64,000 nt of DNA from Citreicoccus inhibens (GTDB lineage: Bacteria > Myxococcota > Myxococcia > Myxococcales > Myxococcaceae), in assembly GCF_019039035.1 (NCBI RefSeq), contig NZ_JAHNZT010000027.1, forward strand, positions 1 to 64,000, read 5' to 3'. Below the pieces are notes generated by a model. That model was given only the letters and a program-made list of their open reading frames with translations, was not told the origin of the DNA and did no database searches. The translations under genes and the position numbers were made by a program. Below are positions 19,222 to 30,259 of the stretch, piece after piece. The stretch's first letter is position 1. Each line of letters opens with the position of its first letter.

Positions 19222-19416
19222 ATGCTGAAGCAACTGCTGGTGGGCGCCTCGCTGATGCTGGGTCTGGGGTTGGGCTTCGTCGCGGGAGCCCAGCAGGAGC
19301 CCGCGTCCGCGGGCTGGGTGTGCACCATGAATTCTCAGTGTGACCGTGGTTGCGGGGCACCGCGCTGTGGCATCTGCGACTACGAGGGCAAGTGCTGGTG
19401 TGGCTGCATGCCGTAG
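19222..19416 (+). CDS. Secreted 8-cysteine mini-protein
   Basis: The 64-residue product has a signal peptide (MLKQLLVGASLMLGLGLGFVAGA) followed by about 41 residues containing eight cysteines with spacing C-x5-C-x3-C-x4-C-x2-C-x5-C-x-C-x-C. It is expected to be exported and either disulfide-knotted or metal-binding. A GGAGGAG ribosome site precedes the ATG at 19222. Upstream at 19165-19183 is a TACAT-N9-ATGTA inverted repeat in a locally AT-rich stretch. No known family was recognised; it is unrelated in sequence to the 8-Cys lipoprotein at 2082. Ends 11 bp before the convergent end of the GntR-TetR gene. Confidence 0.75.
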   Translation: MLKQLLVGASLMLGLGLGFVAGAQQEPASAGWVCTMNSQCDRGCGAPRCGICDYEGKCWCGCMP

Positions 19417-19426
19417 CGGCCCCTGA

Positions 19427-20383
19427 CTACTTCGCGGCGCGCCTCTTCCGTCGCGCGAAGGAGTGCGCAAAGCCATCCAGCAGGGCCTTCATCCCCTGCT
19501 CGAACAGCGCATCGAGGTTCAACGTGTAGCCCTCCGCGGGCAGCTCCCGCAGGAGGGCAGCGAAGACAGGGAAGCGCCCCGACTCCGCGACGGACTTCAA
19601 CGCGGGCTCGTGGGCCGCGCCCCACTGGTCGTCCGACAGGCCCGTGGCCGCCTCGGCCTGGGCCTCTCGCTCCAGGTTGGAGGCGAGCCCCTGCATGTGA
19701 CTGAAGAGCAGCACATGCGCATCCAACAACGCCGCGCCTTCGAGACGCAGCGCCTTCAACGCGCGCAGAGACCACTCCGCATGGGCCAGCAGTCCGGGCA
19801 GTGGCAGCGGCCTGGAGAGCGGGCTGAGCTGGGCCAGCCACGGGTGACGGCGGAACAGCGACCACAGCGCGCGGCCCGCCAGCTCCAACTGCGCGCGCCA
19901 TCCCTCGGGAGGAACCTGGGGGTAGACGTACGCTCCGAACGCGGCGTCGGCCATGAGCAGGACGAGTTCCTCCTTGTCGCGCACGTGGCGGTACGACGAC
20001 ATGGTCGACACCTCGAGCCGTGACGCGACACCGCGCATGGACAGCGCCGAGAGTCCCTCGGCATCGGCCATCTCGATGGCGACGCGCACGATGCGCTCGC
20101 GCGTCAGCCCTCGCTCGGGGTCCTCGGGCTGCGGAGGCGGCGCTGGCGGCGTGGACGCTCCGCGCGGGAGCACCACGATTCCCACGCGGGGCTCGCCGCG
20201 CACCAGGCCTTCCTGCTGCAGGACGTTGAGCGCCTTCGTCGCCGTCGCGAGCGCCACGCGCCACTTGCGAGCGATCTGCCGAGTCGAAGGCAGACGCGCG
20301 CCCGGCGCGAGGGCTCCGGAGGCGATGCGCCGCCGAAGCTCTCCGGCGATGCGCAGGTAGGGAGCAGGCGTGGGCGTGCTCAC
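19427..20383 (-). CDS. GntR-TetR fusion transcriptional repressor
   Basis: The 318-residue protein joins two DNA-binding modules. Residues about 8-70 form a GntR winged helix (LRIAGELRRRIASGALAPG, LPSTRQIARKW, LNVLQQEGLVRGEPRVG). After a Pro-rich linker comes a TetR helix-turn-helix (IVRVAIEMADAEGLSALSMR, GVASRLEVSTMSSYRHVRDK) and a helical TetR_C-type ligand domain. Fusions of this kind are known, mainly in actinobacteria, usually next to drug or redox genes. GTG 20383 is preferred as start because GAGG lies six bases upstream; GTG 20389 is an alternative. It is divergent from an FAD monooxygenase; the intergenic dyads at 20396, 20438 and 20485 are likely its operators. Confidence 0.9.
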   Translation of the reverse strand: MSTPTPAPYLRIAGELRRRIASGALAPGARLPSTRQIARKWRVALATATKALNVLQQEGLVRGEPRVGIVVLPRGASTPPAPPPQPEDPERGLTRERIVRVAIEMADAEGLSALSMRGVASRLEVSTMSSYRHVRDKEELVLLMADAAFGAYVYPQVPPEGWRAQLELAGRALWSLFRRHPWLAQLSPLSRPLPLPGLLAHAEWSLRALKALRLEGAALLDAHVLLFSHMQGLASNLEREAQAEAATGLSDDQWGAAHEPALKSVAESGRFPVFAALLRELPAEGYTLNLDALFEQGMKALLDGFAHSFARRKRRAAK

Positions 20384-20395
20384 GGGCACCTCGCC

Positions 20396-20411
20396 GCTGT
20401 CCTAGGACAGC
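20396..20411. promoter_or_regulatory. Operator candidate A1 (16-bp perfect palindrome)
   Basis: GCTGTCCTAGGACAGC is a perfect 16-bp palindrome, 12 bp upstream of the GntR-TetR start and so next to its ribosome site. The GT-N6-AC layout is compatible with GntR-family operators. A second, partial copy lies at 20438. Confidence 0.65.
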
Positions 20412-20437
20412 CCTGTGCACGTCGTCCCCAGCGCTGC

Positions 20438-20453
20438 GCTGTCCTAGGGTAGA
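20438..20453. promoter_or_regulatory. Operator candidate A2 (partial copy of A1)
   Basis: The first 11 bases, GCTGTCCTAGG, are identical to site A1 and the right arm is degenerate. The centres of A1 and A2 are 42 bp apart, close to four helical turns, which would place two bound dimers on one DNA face. Confidence 0.55.
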
Positions 20454-20469
20454 TTCGCGCTCCGGCCAA

Positions 20470-20498
20470 TTGGCACCCCTCCGCGTACGGCGTACACA
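20470..20498 (+). promoter_or_regulatory. Candidate promoter of the FAD monooxygenase
   Basis: TTGGCA (20470-20475) and TACACA (20493-20498) are separated by 17 bp, giving a reasonable -35 and a weak -10. The -10 falls inside the GTAC dyad at 20485-20516, so a bound repressor would block it. The predicted transcript starts near 20505 and has a short leader with AGGGAG before the ATG at 20528. Confidence 0.45.
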
Positions 20499-20516
20499 TC
20501 ACCGTGTACATCGTAC
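20485..20516. promoter_or_regulatory. Operator candidate B (symmetric four-GTAC dyad)
   Basis: Four GTAC units start at 20485, 20492, 20506 and 20513, with offsets of 7, 14 and 7 bp, symmetric about 20500.5. The inner pair forms a perfect GTACAC-N6-GTGTAC inverted repeat. This sequence is unrelated to sites A1/A2. It overlaps the likely -10 and transcription start of the monooxygenase, as expected for a TetR-type operator. Confidence 0.65.
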
Positions 20517-20527
20517 AGGGAGACGCC

Positions 20528-21655
20528 ATGAAGACCGTCCTGATTTCCGGAGCGAGCATCGCGGGGCCTGCGCTGGCGTGGTGGCTCCGTCACCATGGAT
20601 TCGCGCCCACCGTGGTCGAGCAGGCGCCCGCGCCTCGGATGGGTGGACAGGCCATCGACATCCGCGGCACCGCGCTCCAGGTCATCGAGCGCATGGGGTT
20701 CCTCGCCGAGGCGCAGCGGGTCCGCACGCGCATGAAGGGCATGTCCGTGTTGGACCCGGACGGGAACGAGGTGATGCGCACCACCGAGATGACCTTCAGC
20801 GCAGGACCGCTGGACAGTGATGACCTGGAGCTGCTGCGCGAGGACCTCACGCGCATGCTCCTCGACTCGACCCGGCCGCAAGTGGAGTACCGCTTCGGCG
20901 ACTCCATCACCGCGCTCGCGCAGGACGCGCGAGGCGTGCACGTCGCGTTCAAGCACGGCCCGCCGCGCGACTTCGACCTCGTGGTGGGCGCGGACGGGCT
21001 GCACTCGAACGTGCGGCGCCATGCCTTCGGTCCTGAGTCGGACTGCGTGCGCCCGCTGGGGACGCAGCTCGCCATCTTCCGCGCGGAGAACTTCCTCAAC
21101 CTGGACCACTGGCAGGTGTGGATGCGGGATGGCGACGCGGGCTTCGGCATCTACCCCGTGCGCGACAACACCGAGCTGCGCATCACCGTCGGCTTCGGCG
21201 GCGCGCCCCAGGACACGCACTCGCGCGACCCCGAGGCGCAGAAGCGACTCGTGGCCGAGCGGCTCGCGCACCTGCGCTGGGAGACGCCTCGCATCCTGCG
21301 CGCCATGTGGGACGCCCCTGACTTCTACTTCGACGCGATGGCCCAGGTGCACCTGGAGCGCTGGTCCTCGGGGCGCGTGGCGCTGCTCGGTGACGCCGCG
21401 TGGTGCGCCTCACCGCTGTCGGGCCAGGGCACCAGCATGGCCCTGGTGGGCGCCTACGTCCTGGCCGAGGAGCTGGCTCGCGCCCAGGGGGACTACACCG
21501 GGGCGTTCCGTCGCTATGAGGAGCGCCTGCGCCCCTTCATCGCGCTCAATCAGGCCCTGGCCACGGAGAACCCGGGCGGACGGCCCTCGGAGGCGTCCAT
21601 CGCTCGGGCCAGCCACGCCATCTGTCTGGACGCCCCGGCGCCCGCGTCCCGGTGA
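20528..21655 (+). CDS. FAD-dependent monooxygenase (TetX/PHBH-like)
   Basis: The 375-residue flavoprotein belongs to the group A aromatic hydroxylase family. It has the dinucleotide-binding start VLISGASIAGPALAWWLRHHG, the DG-type motif in DLVVGADGLHSNVRRH and the FAD-ribityl-binding GRVALLGDAAWCASPLSGQG. Relatives hydroxylate aromatic compounds or inactivate antibiotics such as tetracyclines and rifamycins; the substrate cannot be read from sequence. AGGGAG precedes the ATG at 20528. Its position facing the GntR-TetR regulator across an operator-rich gap suggests induction by its substrate or a related toxic compound. Confidence 0.9.
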   Translation: MKTVLISGASIAGPALAWWLRHHGFAPTVVEQAPAPRMGGQAIDIRGTALQVIERMGFLAEAQRVRTRMKGMSVLDPDGNEVMRTTEMTFSAGPLDSDDLELLREDLTRMLLDSTRPQVEYRFGDSITALAQDARGVHVAFKHGPPRDFDLVVGADGLHSNVRRHAFGPESDCVRPLGTQLAIFRAENFLNLDHWQVWMRDGDAGFGIYPVRDNTELRITVGFGGAPQDTHSRDPEAQKRLVAERLAHLRWETPRILRAMWDAPDFYFDAMAQVHLERWSSGRVALLGDAAWCASPLSGQGTSMALVGAYVLAEELARAQGDYTGAFRRYEERLRPFIALNQALATENPGGRPSEASIARASHAICLDAPAPASR

Positions 21656-21817
21656 GGCGTCCCGAGGGCGAGCCAGCGGACGGCCCATCGACCCCATGAC
21701 CCCACCGACGCGTCACGACGGCGACGCGCGCCATGAGAGGCCGGCCGGCCCTCTGGAAAGCCCGCCGCGCGACTTTTGTGCTCTCCGCCCTGGCGCTCGC
21801 GTGATTAGGGTTCGGGC

Positions 21818-23359
21818 ATGACACCCGCCCACAAGGTCCTGCTCTGCATCCTGGATGGCTGGGGCATCCGCGCCGAGCGCGACGCCAACGCCATCCTGCT
21901 CGCTGGCACGCCGCACCTCGACCGGCTGACCCATCCCTACCCCTCCACCGAGCTTCAGACCGCCGGCCTCGCGGTGGGCCTGCCCGATGGCCAGATGGGC
22001 AACTCAGAGGTGGGGCACACCAACATCGGCGCGGGGCGAATCGTCTACCAGGACCTGGTGCGCATCAATCGCGCCGCGGCCTCGGGCGAGCTGGCCCAGA
22101 ACCCGGTGCTGCGCGCCGCGATGGACCAGGCCAAGGCGGACGGCAAGGCGCTGCACCTCCTGGGGCTCGTGTCTCCGGGCGGCGTGCACTCGTCCATGGA
22201 GCACCTGTATGCGCTGCTGCGCGCCACGCGCGAGCGGGCGCTGCCGCAGGTCTACGTGCACGCCTTCCTCGACGGCCGCGACACGCCGCCGCAGAGCGCG
22301 CTGGGCTACGTGGAGGAGTTGGAGCGATTCCTCAAGGACACCAAGGCCGCGCGCATCGCCACCGTGAGCGGGCGCTACTACGCCATGGACCGCGACAAGC
22401 GCTGGGACCGCGTGCAGCTCGCCTACGAGTCGATGGTGCACGGCGCGGGCCCCAAGGCTCCGGACGCGCTCGCCGCCATCCGCGCCTCGTACGCGGAGAA
22501 GGTGACGGACGAGTTCGTGAAGCCCACCGTCATCACCCACGGCGACGGCTCACCGGTGGGCCGCATCCAGGATGGCGACGTCGTCCTCTTCTTCAACTTC
22601 CGCGCGGACCGCGCTCGGGAGATGACGCGCGCGCTCGCGGATCCGAGCTTCAAGGACTTCGACCGGGGCGGGCTGCGACTGGGGCGCTACGTCTGCATGA
22701 CCCAGTACGACGAGAACTTCGACCTGCCCGTGGCCTTCGGGCCGGACCAGCCGCAAGACATCTTCCCGGAGCTGCTGTCGCGCCAGGGGCTGCGCCAGCT
22801 GCGCACCGCCGAGACGGAGAAGTACGCGCACGTCACGTTCTTCTTCAACGGCGGGCGCGAGGTCGTCTACCCGGGCGAGGACCGCCATCTGGTGCCCAGC
22901 CCGCGCGACGTGAAGACGTATGACCTGAAGCCGGAGATGTCCGCGCGCGAGCTGACGGCGGAGCTGGTGAAGCGGCTCGACTCGGGCAAGTACGACTTCG
23001 CGCTGGTGAACTTCGCCAACCCGGACATGGTGGGCCACAGCGGCCGGCTGGACGCGGCGATGCAGGCCGTGCGCGTGGTGGATGAGTGCCTGGGCATTCT
23101 GGGCAAGGCGTGCGAGCGCAACGGCTGGGTGATGGCCATCTCCGCAGACCACGGCAACTGCGAGCAGATGACCGACCCCGTCACGGGCGAGCCGCACACC
23201 GCGCACACGCTGAACCCCGTGCCCTTCCACCTCATCCACCCGGACTTCCGCGGACAGAAGCTGCGCCCCGGCATCCTCGCGGACATCGCGCCCACGCTGT
23301 GCAAGGTCATGGGCCTGCCCACGTCGCCGGAGATGAATCGCCAGGGCCTGCTGCCGTGA
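21818..23359 (+). CDS. gpmI: 2,3-bisphosphoglycerate-independent phosphoglycerate mutase
   Basis: GpmI interconverts 3- and 2-phosphoglycerate in glycolysis through a phosphoserine intermediate and two Mn2+ ions. The 513-residue protein matches the family in length and motifs: LCILDGWGI with a metal Asp, catalytic Ser63 in GQMGNSEVGHTNIGAG, HAFLDGRDTPP, GRYYAMDRDKRW, FFNFRADRARE, and FANPDMVGHSG plus ISADHGNCEQM near the C-terminus. It starts at ATG 21818 after a 160-bp gap and is followed 37 bp later by the ComF gene. Confidence 0.97.
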   Translation: MTPAHKVLLCILDGWGIRAERDANAILLAGTPHLDRLTHPYPSTELQTAGLAVGLPDGQMGNSEVGHTNIGAGRIVYQDLVRINRAAASGELAQNPVLRAAMDQAKADGKALHLLGLVSPGGVHSSMEHLYALLRATRERALPQVYVHAFLDGRDTPPQSALGYVEELERFLKDTKAARIATVSGRYYAMDRDKRWDRVQLAYESMVHGAGPKAPDALAAIRASYAEKVTDEFVKPTVITHGDGSPVGRIQDGDVVLFFNFRADRAREMTRALADPSFKDFDRGGLRLGRYVCMTQYDENFDLPVAFGPDQPQDIFPELLSRQGLRQLRTAETEKYAHVTFFFNGGREVVYPGEDRHLVPSPRDVKTYDLKPEMSARELTAELVKRLDSGKYDFALVNFANPDMVGHSGRLDAAMQAVRVVDECLGILGKACERNGWVMAISADHGNCEQMTDPVTGEPHTAHTLNPVPFHLIHPDFRGQKLRPGILADIAPTLCKVMGLPTSPEMNRQGLLP

Positions 23360-23396
23360 GGACTCGGGCCCGCCGCCTCGGGAGGCGCCGTAGCAC

Positions 23397-24098
23397 GTGC
23401 TGACGGCGCTCCTGGACCTGTTGTACCCACCGGCTTGCATCGCGTGCGCCCGGGTGCTGTCCGGCCCAGGCTCCGCGTTCTGCGAGTCCTGCGACACCGC
23501 GCTGGAGCGCCTGCCTCCCGCGTGCTGCCGCACCTGCGCCGAGCCCGGAACCTTCCCGGCCGACACCTGTCCCCGCTGCCGCGCCGCCCCACCGCCCTTC
23601 ACCCGCGCGTGGGCGCCGTTCGCGCACGAGGGGCCCATCGCCCGCGCCATCCATCGGTTCAAGTACGAGGACCACCCCGAGCTGGCCGCGCCGCTCGGAG
23701 CGCTGCTCGCGGGTGAGGCACGGCGCTTCCTCACGGACGCGACGGGCCCGGTGGTGGCGCTGCCACTGCACACCCACCGCTTCCGTCAGCGCCAGTATGA
23801 CCAGGCGCAGCTGCTGGCGGGCGCGCTGGCGAAGGCGTCGGGGCGAGAGGCCCCGGCGGGCTGGCTCGAGCGCACCCGCGACACGCGCCGACAGGTGGGC
23901 CTCAGCGAAGCCGAGCGCGCCGCCAACGTGGCCACCGCCTTCCGTGCGCCCCCGGAGGTCGCGGGTCGCTCGCTCGTCCTGCTGGATGACGTGTTCACCA
24001 CCGGCGCCACCGCGCGGGCCGCGGCCTCGGCCCTGCTCGCGGCGGGCGCGGTGCGCGTGGACGTGCTCACCCTGGCCCGCGCGTTCACGCTCACCTGA
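23397..24098 (+). CDS. ComF-family phosphoribosyltransferase-like protein
   Basis: The 233-residue product has an N-terminal four-Cys zinc-binding region (PPACIACARVL, CESC, CCRTC, CPRC) and a C-terminal type I phosphoribosyltransferase fold with the PRPP loop VLLDDVFTTGATARA. ComF/GntX proteins aid DNA uptake in some bacteria, and their exact reaction is unsettled. RFRQRQYDQAQLLA is the family's central motif. Start is GTG at 23397. Same strand as gpmI and close behind it. Confidence 0.92.
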   Translation: MLTALLDLLYPPACIACARVLSGPGSAFCESCDTALERLPPACCRTCAEPGTFPADTCPRCRAAPPPFTRAWAPFAHEGPIARAIHRFKYEDHPELAAPLGALLAGEARRFLTDATGPVVALPLHTHRFRQRQYDQAQLLAGALAKASGREAPAGWLERTRDTRRQVGLSEAERAANVATAFRAPPEVAGRSLVLLDDVFTTGATARAAASALLAAGAVRVDVLTLARAFTLT

Positions 24099-24266
24099 GC
24101 CCCCGCCTCCCCACTTCTCCCACACCGCCATCCGTTCTAGGTTGGCTGCTCGCCGCTCGGCGTTACATGGCAGGGGAAGGCCCAGGGGGGGCCGCCTGTT
24201 CACCGCCGTCGTCGCCCCAGGCCCACGCGGGACCACCCGCGCTGGAGTCCCTACCGAGGAGAACGG

Positions 24267-27200
24267 ATGTCGCGCTTCAAATGGCTGTCCGCAGTCTTCG
24301 TGCTCACCTGCCCGTTCCTGGTGCAAGCGAAGCCGAGCGCGGATGAGACGGCCAAGGGCTACATGGCCGAGGCCCAGCGCCTGGCCTCCTCGCCCCGCGG
24401 CGCGGCCGCCCTTCTGCGAGTCCATGGCCTCATTGACGACGTGGAGGACCTCACCCCGCTGGTGAGCACCTACCAGTCGCTGGCCTCGAAGCGCAGCGCG
24501 GACCCCGGCACGCGCGCCACCGCGCAGATGCTGCTGATGGACGTGGAGCGCTCGCGCGGTCGCCTCATCCGCGCCAATGAGGTCCGCCAGTGGCTGGGCT
24601 TCATCGGGGACTACTACGTCGTCGGTGGCTTCGAGAACGAAGGCAAGGCCGGCTGCGACACGGACTTCGGCCCCGAGGCGGCCGCGCTGGACCTGGGCGC
24701 GCGCTACCCCGCGGCCAAGGGCCACGAGGCCGCGTGGCGCAAGCTGTCCGTCAGCCCGGCGGACGGCTACGTCGACCTGTCCGCGGCGGTGCGGCCCAAT
24801 CGCGAGTCGGTGGCCTACGCCCTCACCTGGCTGGACATGCCGCAGGACGCGCGCGTCACGCTGGGACTGGGGACCTCCGGCGCCTTCCGGCTGTGGGTGA
24901 ACGGCCAGCAGGCCGCGAAGGAGGACCGCTACAACCTGCCCCGCCCCGACCAGGCGCGCGTGTCGGTGAAGCTCAAGAAGGGCCTCAACCGCGTGCTCCT
25001 CAAGGTGTGCCAGGAGTCCGGTCCCCTGGGCTTCTACCTGCGCTCCGAGTCCACCTCCGCGCGCGCCAACCTGCCCGCGAAGGCGCCCGCGCTGGAGCGC
25101 AACGCCGCGCCCGCGCCCCAGGCGCTGCCCACGCTCACCTCGTCGCTGCGCACCCTGGTGGAGCGCAGCCCGAAGGACGCCGCGCTGCGCGGCGACTACG
25201 CCCAGGTGCTGGCGTACTTCCGCGCCTATGACGAGCGCGAGCACACCGCCACCACCGAGGCCGCGCTCGCCGCCGAGGCCGCGCCGCAGGACGCGCGCCT
25301 GCAGTACCTCGCCAGCGAGACCCAGCGCGATGACCTGAACGACCGCCGCCGCTTCCTCGAGGCCGCCGTGAAGGCGGACCCCGCGTACATGGATGCCCGC
25401 GTGGCGCTGGCCGAGCACGAGCTGGACCGCGGCCACCCCGAGCGCGTGCTGGCGCTGCTGGAGAACAACCTGGACTCGGCGGATGCGCGCCTGCTGCTGG
25501 CCCGCGCGTACGAGACGCTCGGCGAGCGCCCCCGGGCGCAGCAGTTGGTGGAGGAGACGTTCCGCCAGTTCCCCCGCATTCCCAGCGTGGTGCGCGCCGC
25601 GGCGCAGGTGTCCCGCCAGCTCGGCCGCTCGAAGGAGGCCATGGACCGCATGCGCGTGGTGCTCGCGCTGCGCTTCGATGACACCGGCACCCGCCGCCAG
25701 CTCGCCGCGCTGCTCGCGGACGCGGGACAGATCGAGGCCTCCGAGCGCGAGTACGCGCAGCTCCTGGTGCTCAACCCCTTCGACAACGGCGCGCGCGTGC
25801 GGCTCGCCGAGCTGAAGGCCTCCAACGGTCAGGTGGACGAGGCCACGGCCCTCTTCGCCGAGGCCAAGGCCCTCTCGCCCGACGAGCCCGAGGTGCATGA
25901 GCGCGAAGGCCGCGCGCTGCTCGCCGGCGGCAAGCGCGAGCTGGCGCTGGCCGCCTTCGAGCGCTCCCTGGCGCTGCGTCCGCAGAACCCGGGCCTGAAG
26001 GAGGCCCTGCGCACGCTCAAGGGCGAGGCCGAGGCCGCGGGCACGCAGTACCTGGTGGACGCGCGCCCGCTCCAGAAGGAGGCGGAGGCCTACGCCAACG
26101 AGGACGCGGTCTACCTGGTCGACAACACCTACGTCCGCGTCCAGAAGAGCGGCCTGTCCAGCCGCCTCCAGCAGATGGTGGTGAAGGTGCTGAACCAGCG
26201 CGGCGTGGACTCGTTCCGCAGCCTGCCGGTCACGTACTCGCCGGACCGGCAGGAGGTGCGCGTGCTGCGCGCCCGCGTCACCAAGCCGGATGGCTCGGTG
26301 GTGGAGAGCTACGGCGACAACGACCGCAACATCAACGAGCCGTGGACGGGCATGTATTACGACGCCCGCGCCAAGGTCATCTCCTTCCCGTCCCTGGCCG
26401 CCGGCGACACGCTGGAGCTGACGTACCGGCTGGACGACACCGCGCAGGACAACCTGCTGTCGGACTACTGGGGCGACGTGGAGAGCGTGCAGGGCGTCTA
26501 CCCGAAGGTGCGCTTCCAGTACCTGGTGGACATGCCGAAGGAGCGGCCCCTGTACTGGAACAAGAGCCGGCTGGCGGGCGTGCAGCAGGCGCAGGAGACG
26601 GTGGACGCGGGCCGCGTGCTGTACCGCTTCAACGCGCGCAGCGTCTCCAAGGTGGTGCCCGAGCCCGGCATGCCCGGCTGGTCCGAGGTGGCGCAGAACC
26701 TCCACGTCTCCACGTACAAGACGTGGGACCAGGTGGGCCGCTACTGGTGGGGCCTGGTGCGTGACCAACTCCAGCCGAACGCGGAGCTGAAGGCGACGGT
26801 GGAGCAGGTGCTCCAGGGCGTGGACCGCAAGGACGAGCTGGCGGTGGTGCGCGCCATCTACTCCTTCGTGGTGACGAACACGCGCTACGTGGCGCTGGAG
26901 TTCGGCATCCACGGCTTCAAGCCCTACCGCGTGGACCGCGTGCTGGCGCGCCGCTTCGGTGACTGCAAGGACAAGGCGAGCCTCATCCACGCCATGCTGA
27001 AGGTGGCGGGCGTGGACAGCCGGCTGGTGCTCTTGCGCATGCGCAACCTGGGCACGCTGGACGCGGAGCCCGCGTCACTGGCGGCCTTCAACCACGCCAT
27101 CACCTACGTGCCCAAGTTCGACCTGTACCTGGACGGCACGGCGGAGTTCCACGGCGCCAAGGAGATGCCCAGCGCGGACCGCGTGGCCAACGTCCTCGTG

Positions 27201-27911
27201 GTGGATCCGGACGGCAAGAGCAACTTCCTCGTCACCCCCGAGGCGAAGGCCGAGGACAACGCCACGCAGCTCTCCATGGACGTGGCGCTCCGCCCGGACG
27301 GCGGCGCCGAGGTGCAGGGCACCAGCACGGTGGCGGGCCAGTCCGCGCCGGACTACCGCCGCGCGTACCGCCCCGAGGCCACGCGCAAGTCCACCTTCGA
27401 GCGCGCCTGGGCGCAGAGCTTCCCCGGCCTCACCGTGCGCGAGGTGAAGCTCAGCGACACGACAAAGCTGGATGATGACGTCACGCTGAACTTCCGGATG
27501 AGCATCCCCCGCTACGCGGAGGTGCTCCCCGGCGGCAGCCTGCGCTTCCTGCCCTTCGGAACGGGCCGCACGTATCAGCAGGCCTACGCCGCGCTCGCCG
27601 AGCGTCGCTTCGACCTGGTCATGCAGGGCCCGTGGCTCAACACGTTCGCGCTGCGCTACACGCTGCCGGGCGGCTACACGGTGGCGGAGCTGCCGCAAGC
27701 CGTGGAGGAGCAGACGCCCTTCGGACGCCTCAAGCTCTCCTATCGCGTGGAGCAGGGCACCCTCATCGCCGAGGGCGAAGTGGCCCTCACCCAGGCGCGC
27801 ATCAAGGCGGACGACTACCCGAAGTTCCGCGAGTTCCTCGGCCGCGTGGACCGCGCCTTCGGCCGCCGCGTGCTCTTGCAGGGCCCGGGCGTGAAGACGG
27901 CGTCGCGCTAG
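24267..27911 (+). CDS. Large DUF3857/transglutaminase/TPR envelope protein (active type)
   Basis: The 1214-residue protein starts with a signal peptide (FVLTCPFLVQAKP). Residues about 110-270 resemble a jelly-roll-like beta module, about 290-590 are TPR repeats, about 610-800 are DUF3857, and about 840-970 a transglutaminase-like fold. The catalytic triad is complete: Cys900 in RRFGDCKDKASL, His943 in FNHAITYV and Asp956 in YLDGTAE. Such proteins may cut or cross-link peptides at the cell surface; no substrate is known. GAGGAG precedes the ATG at 24267. A paralogue of the same architecture lies at 54022-57789 but has lost Cys and His. The gene is convergent with the trehalose gene. Confidence 0.9.
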   Translation: MSRFKWLSAVFVLTCPFLVQAKPSADETAKGYMAEAQRLASSPRGAAALLRVHGLIDDVEDLTPLVSTYQSLASKRSADPGTRATAQMLLMDVERSRGRLIRANEVRQWLGFIGDYYVVGGFENEGKAGCDTDFGPEAAALDLGARYPAAKGHEAAWRKLSVSPADGYVDLSAAVRPNRESVAYALTWLDMPQDARVTLGLGTSGAFRLWVNGQQAAKEDRYNLPRPDQARVSVKLKKGLNRVLLKVCQESGPLGFYLRSESTSARANLPAKAPALERNAAPAPQALPTLTSSLRTLVERSPKDAALRGDYAQVLAYFRAYDEREHTATTEAALAAEAAPQDARLQYLASETQRDDLNDRRRFLEAAVKADPAYMDARVALAEHELDRGHPERVLALLENNLDSADARLLLARAYETLGERPRAQQLVEETFRQFPRIPSVVRAAAQVSRQLGRSKEAMDRMRVVLALRFDDTGTRRQLAALLADAGQIEASEREYAQLLVLNPFDNGARVRLAELKASNGQVDEATALFAEAKALSPDEPEVHEREGRALLAGGKRELALAAFERSLALRPQNPGLKEALRTLKGEAEAAGTQYLVDARPLQKEAEAYANEDAVYLVDNTYVRVQKSGLSSRLQQMVVKVLNQRGVDSFRSLPVTYSPDRQEVRVLRARVTKPDGSVVESYGDNDRNINEPWTGMYYDARAKVISFPSLAAGDTLELTYRLDDTAQDNLLSDYWGDVESVQGVYPKVRFQYLVDMPKERPLYWNKSRLAGVQQAQETVDAGRVLYRFNARSVSKVVPEPGMPGWSEVAQNLHVSTYKTWDQVGRYWWGLVRDQLQPNAELKATVEQVLQGVDRKDELAVVRAIYSFVVTNTRYVALEFGIHGFKPYRVDRVLARRFGDCKDKASLIHAMLKVAGVDSRLVLLRMRNLGTLDAEPASLAAFNHAITYVPKFDLYLDGTAEFHGAKEMPSADRVANVLVVDPDGKSNFLVTPEAKAEDNATQLSMDVALRPDGGAEVQGTSTVAGQSAPDYRRAYRPEATRKSTFERAWAQSFPGLTVREVKLSDTTKLDDDVTLNFRMSIPRYAEVLPGGSLRFLPFGTGRTYQQAYAALAERRFDLVMQGPWLNTFALRYTLPGGYTVAELPQAVEEQTPFGRLKLSYRVEQGTLIAEGEVALTQARIKADDYPKFREFLGRVDRAFGRRVLLQGPGVKTASR

Positions 27912-27935
27912 CGTCGCATCAGCGACTCGCGGGGC

Positions 27936-30104
<2,169 letters not shown>

Positions 30105-30259
30105 GGTCCCTCGACCTGTATTCATTCTCGTCGGGAATGGCTACCACGGGAGTGGGGGCGTGCCGGATGCTGGACCGCCCCGAGCGTCCGACTCCAGTAT
30201 TAGGAGACTGTCACCCAGCGAGGGCCACGAGCGCGCGGGTGCGGTATGAACGGCCCACC

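Noticed and set aside
21738-21756. GC-rich hairpin before gpmI
   Set aside because: The arms pair only with a bulge and almost no loop, no T-tract follows, and it is probably a chance product of GGCC repeats.
23307-26990. 1227-codon open frame on the minus strand
   Set aside because: It is antisense to gpmI, the ComF gene and the DUF3857 gene, all with strong family matches. Long antisense frames are expected in high-GC DNA. Its Arg/Ala/His-rich product has no recognisable domain.
30154-30171. Sigma54-like GG-N10-GC element before the kinase at 30260
   Set aside because: Only about 8 of 12 fixed positions match; too weak in GC-rich DNA.
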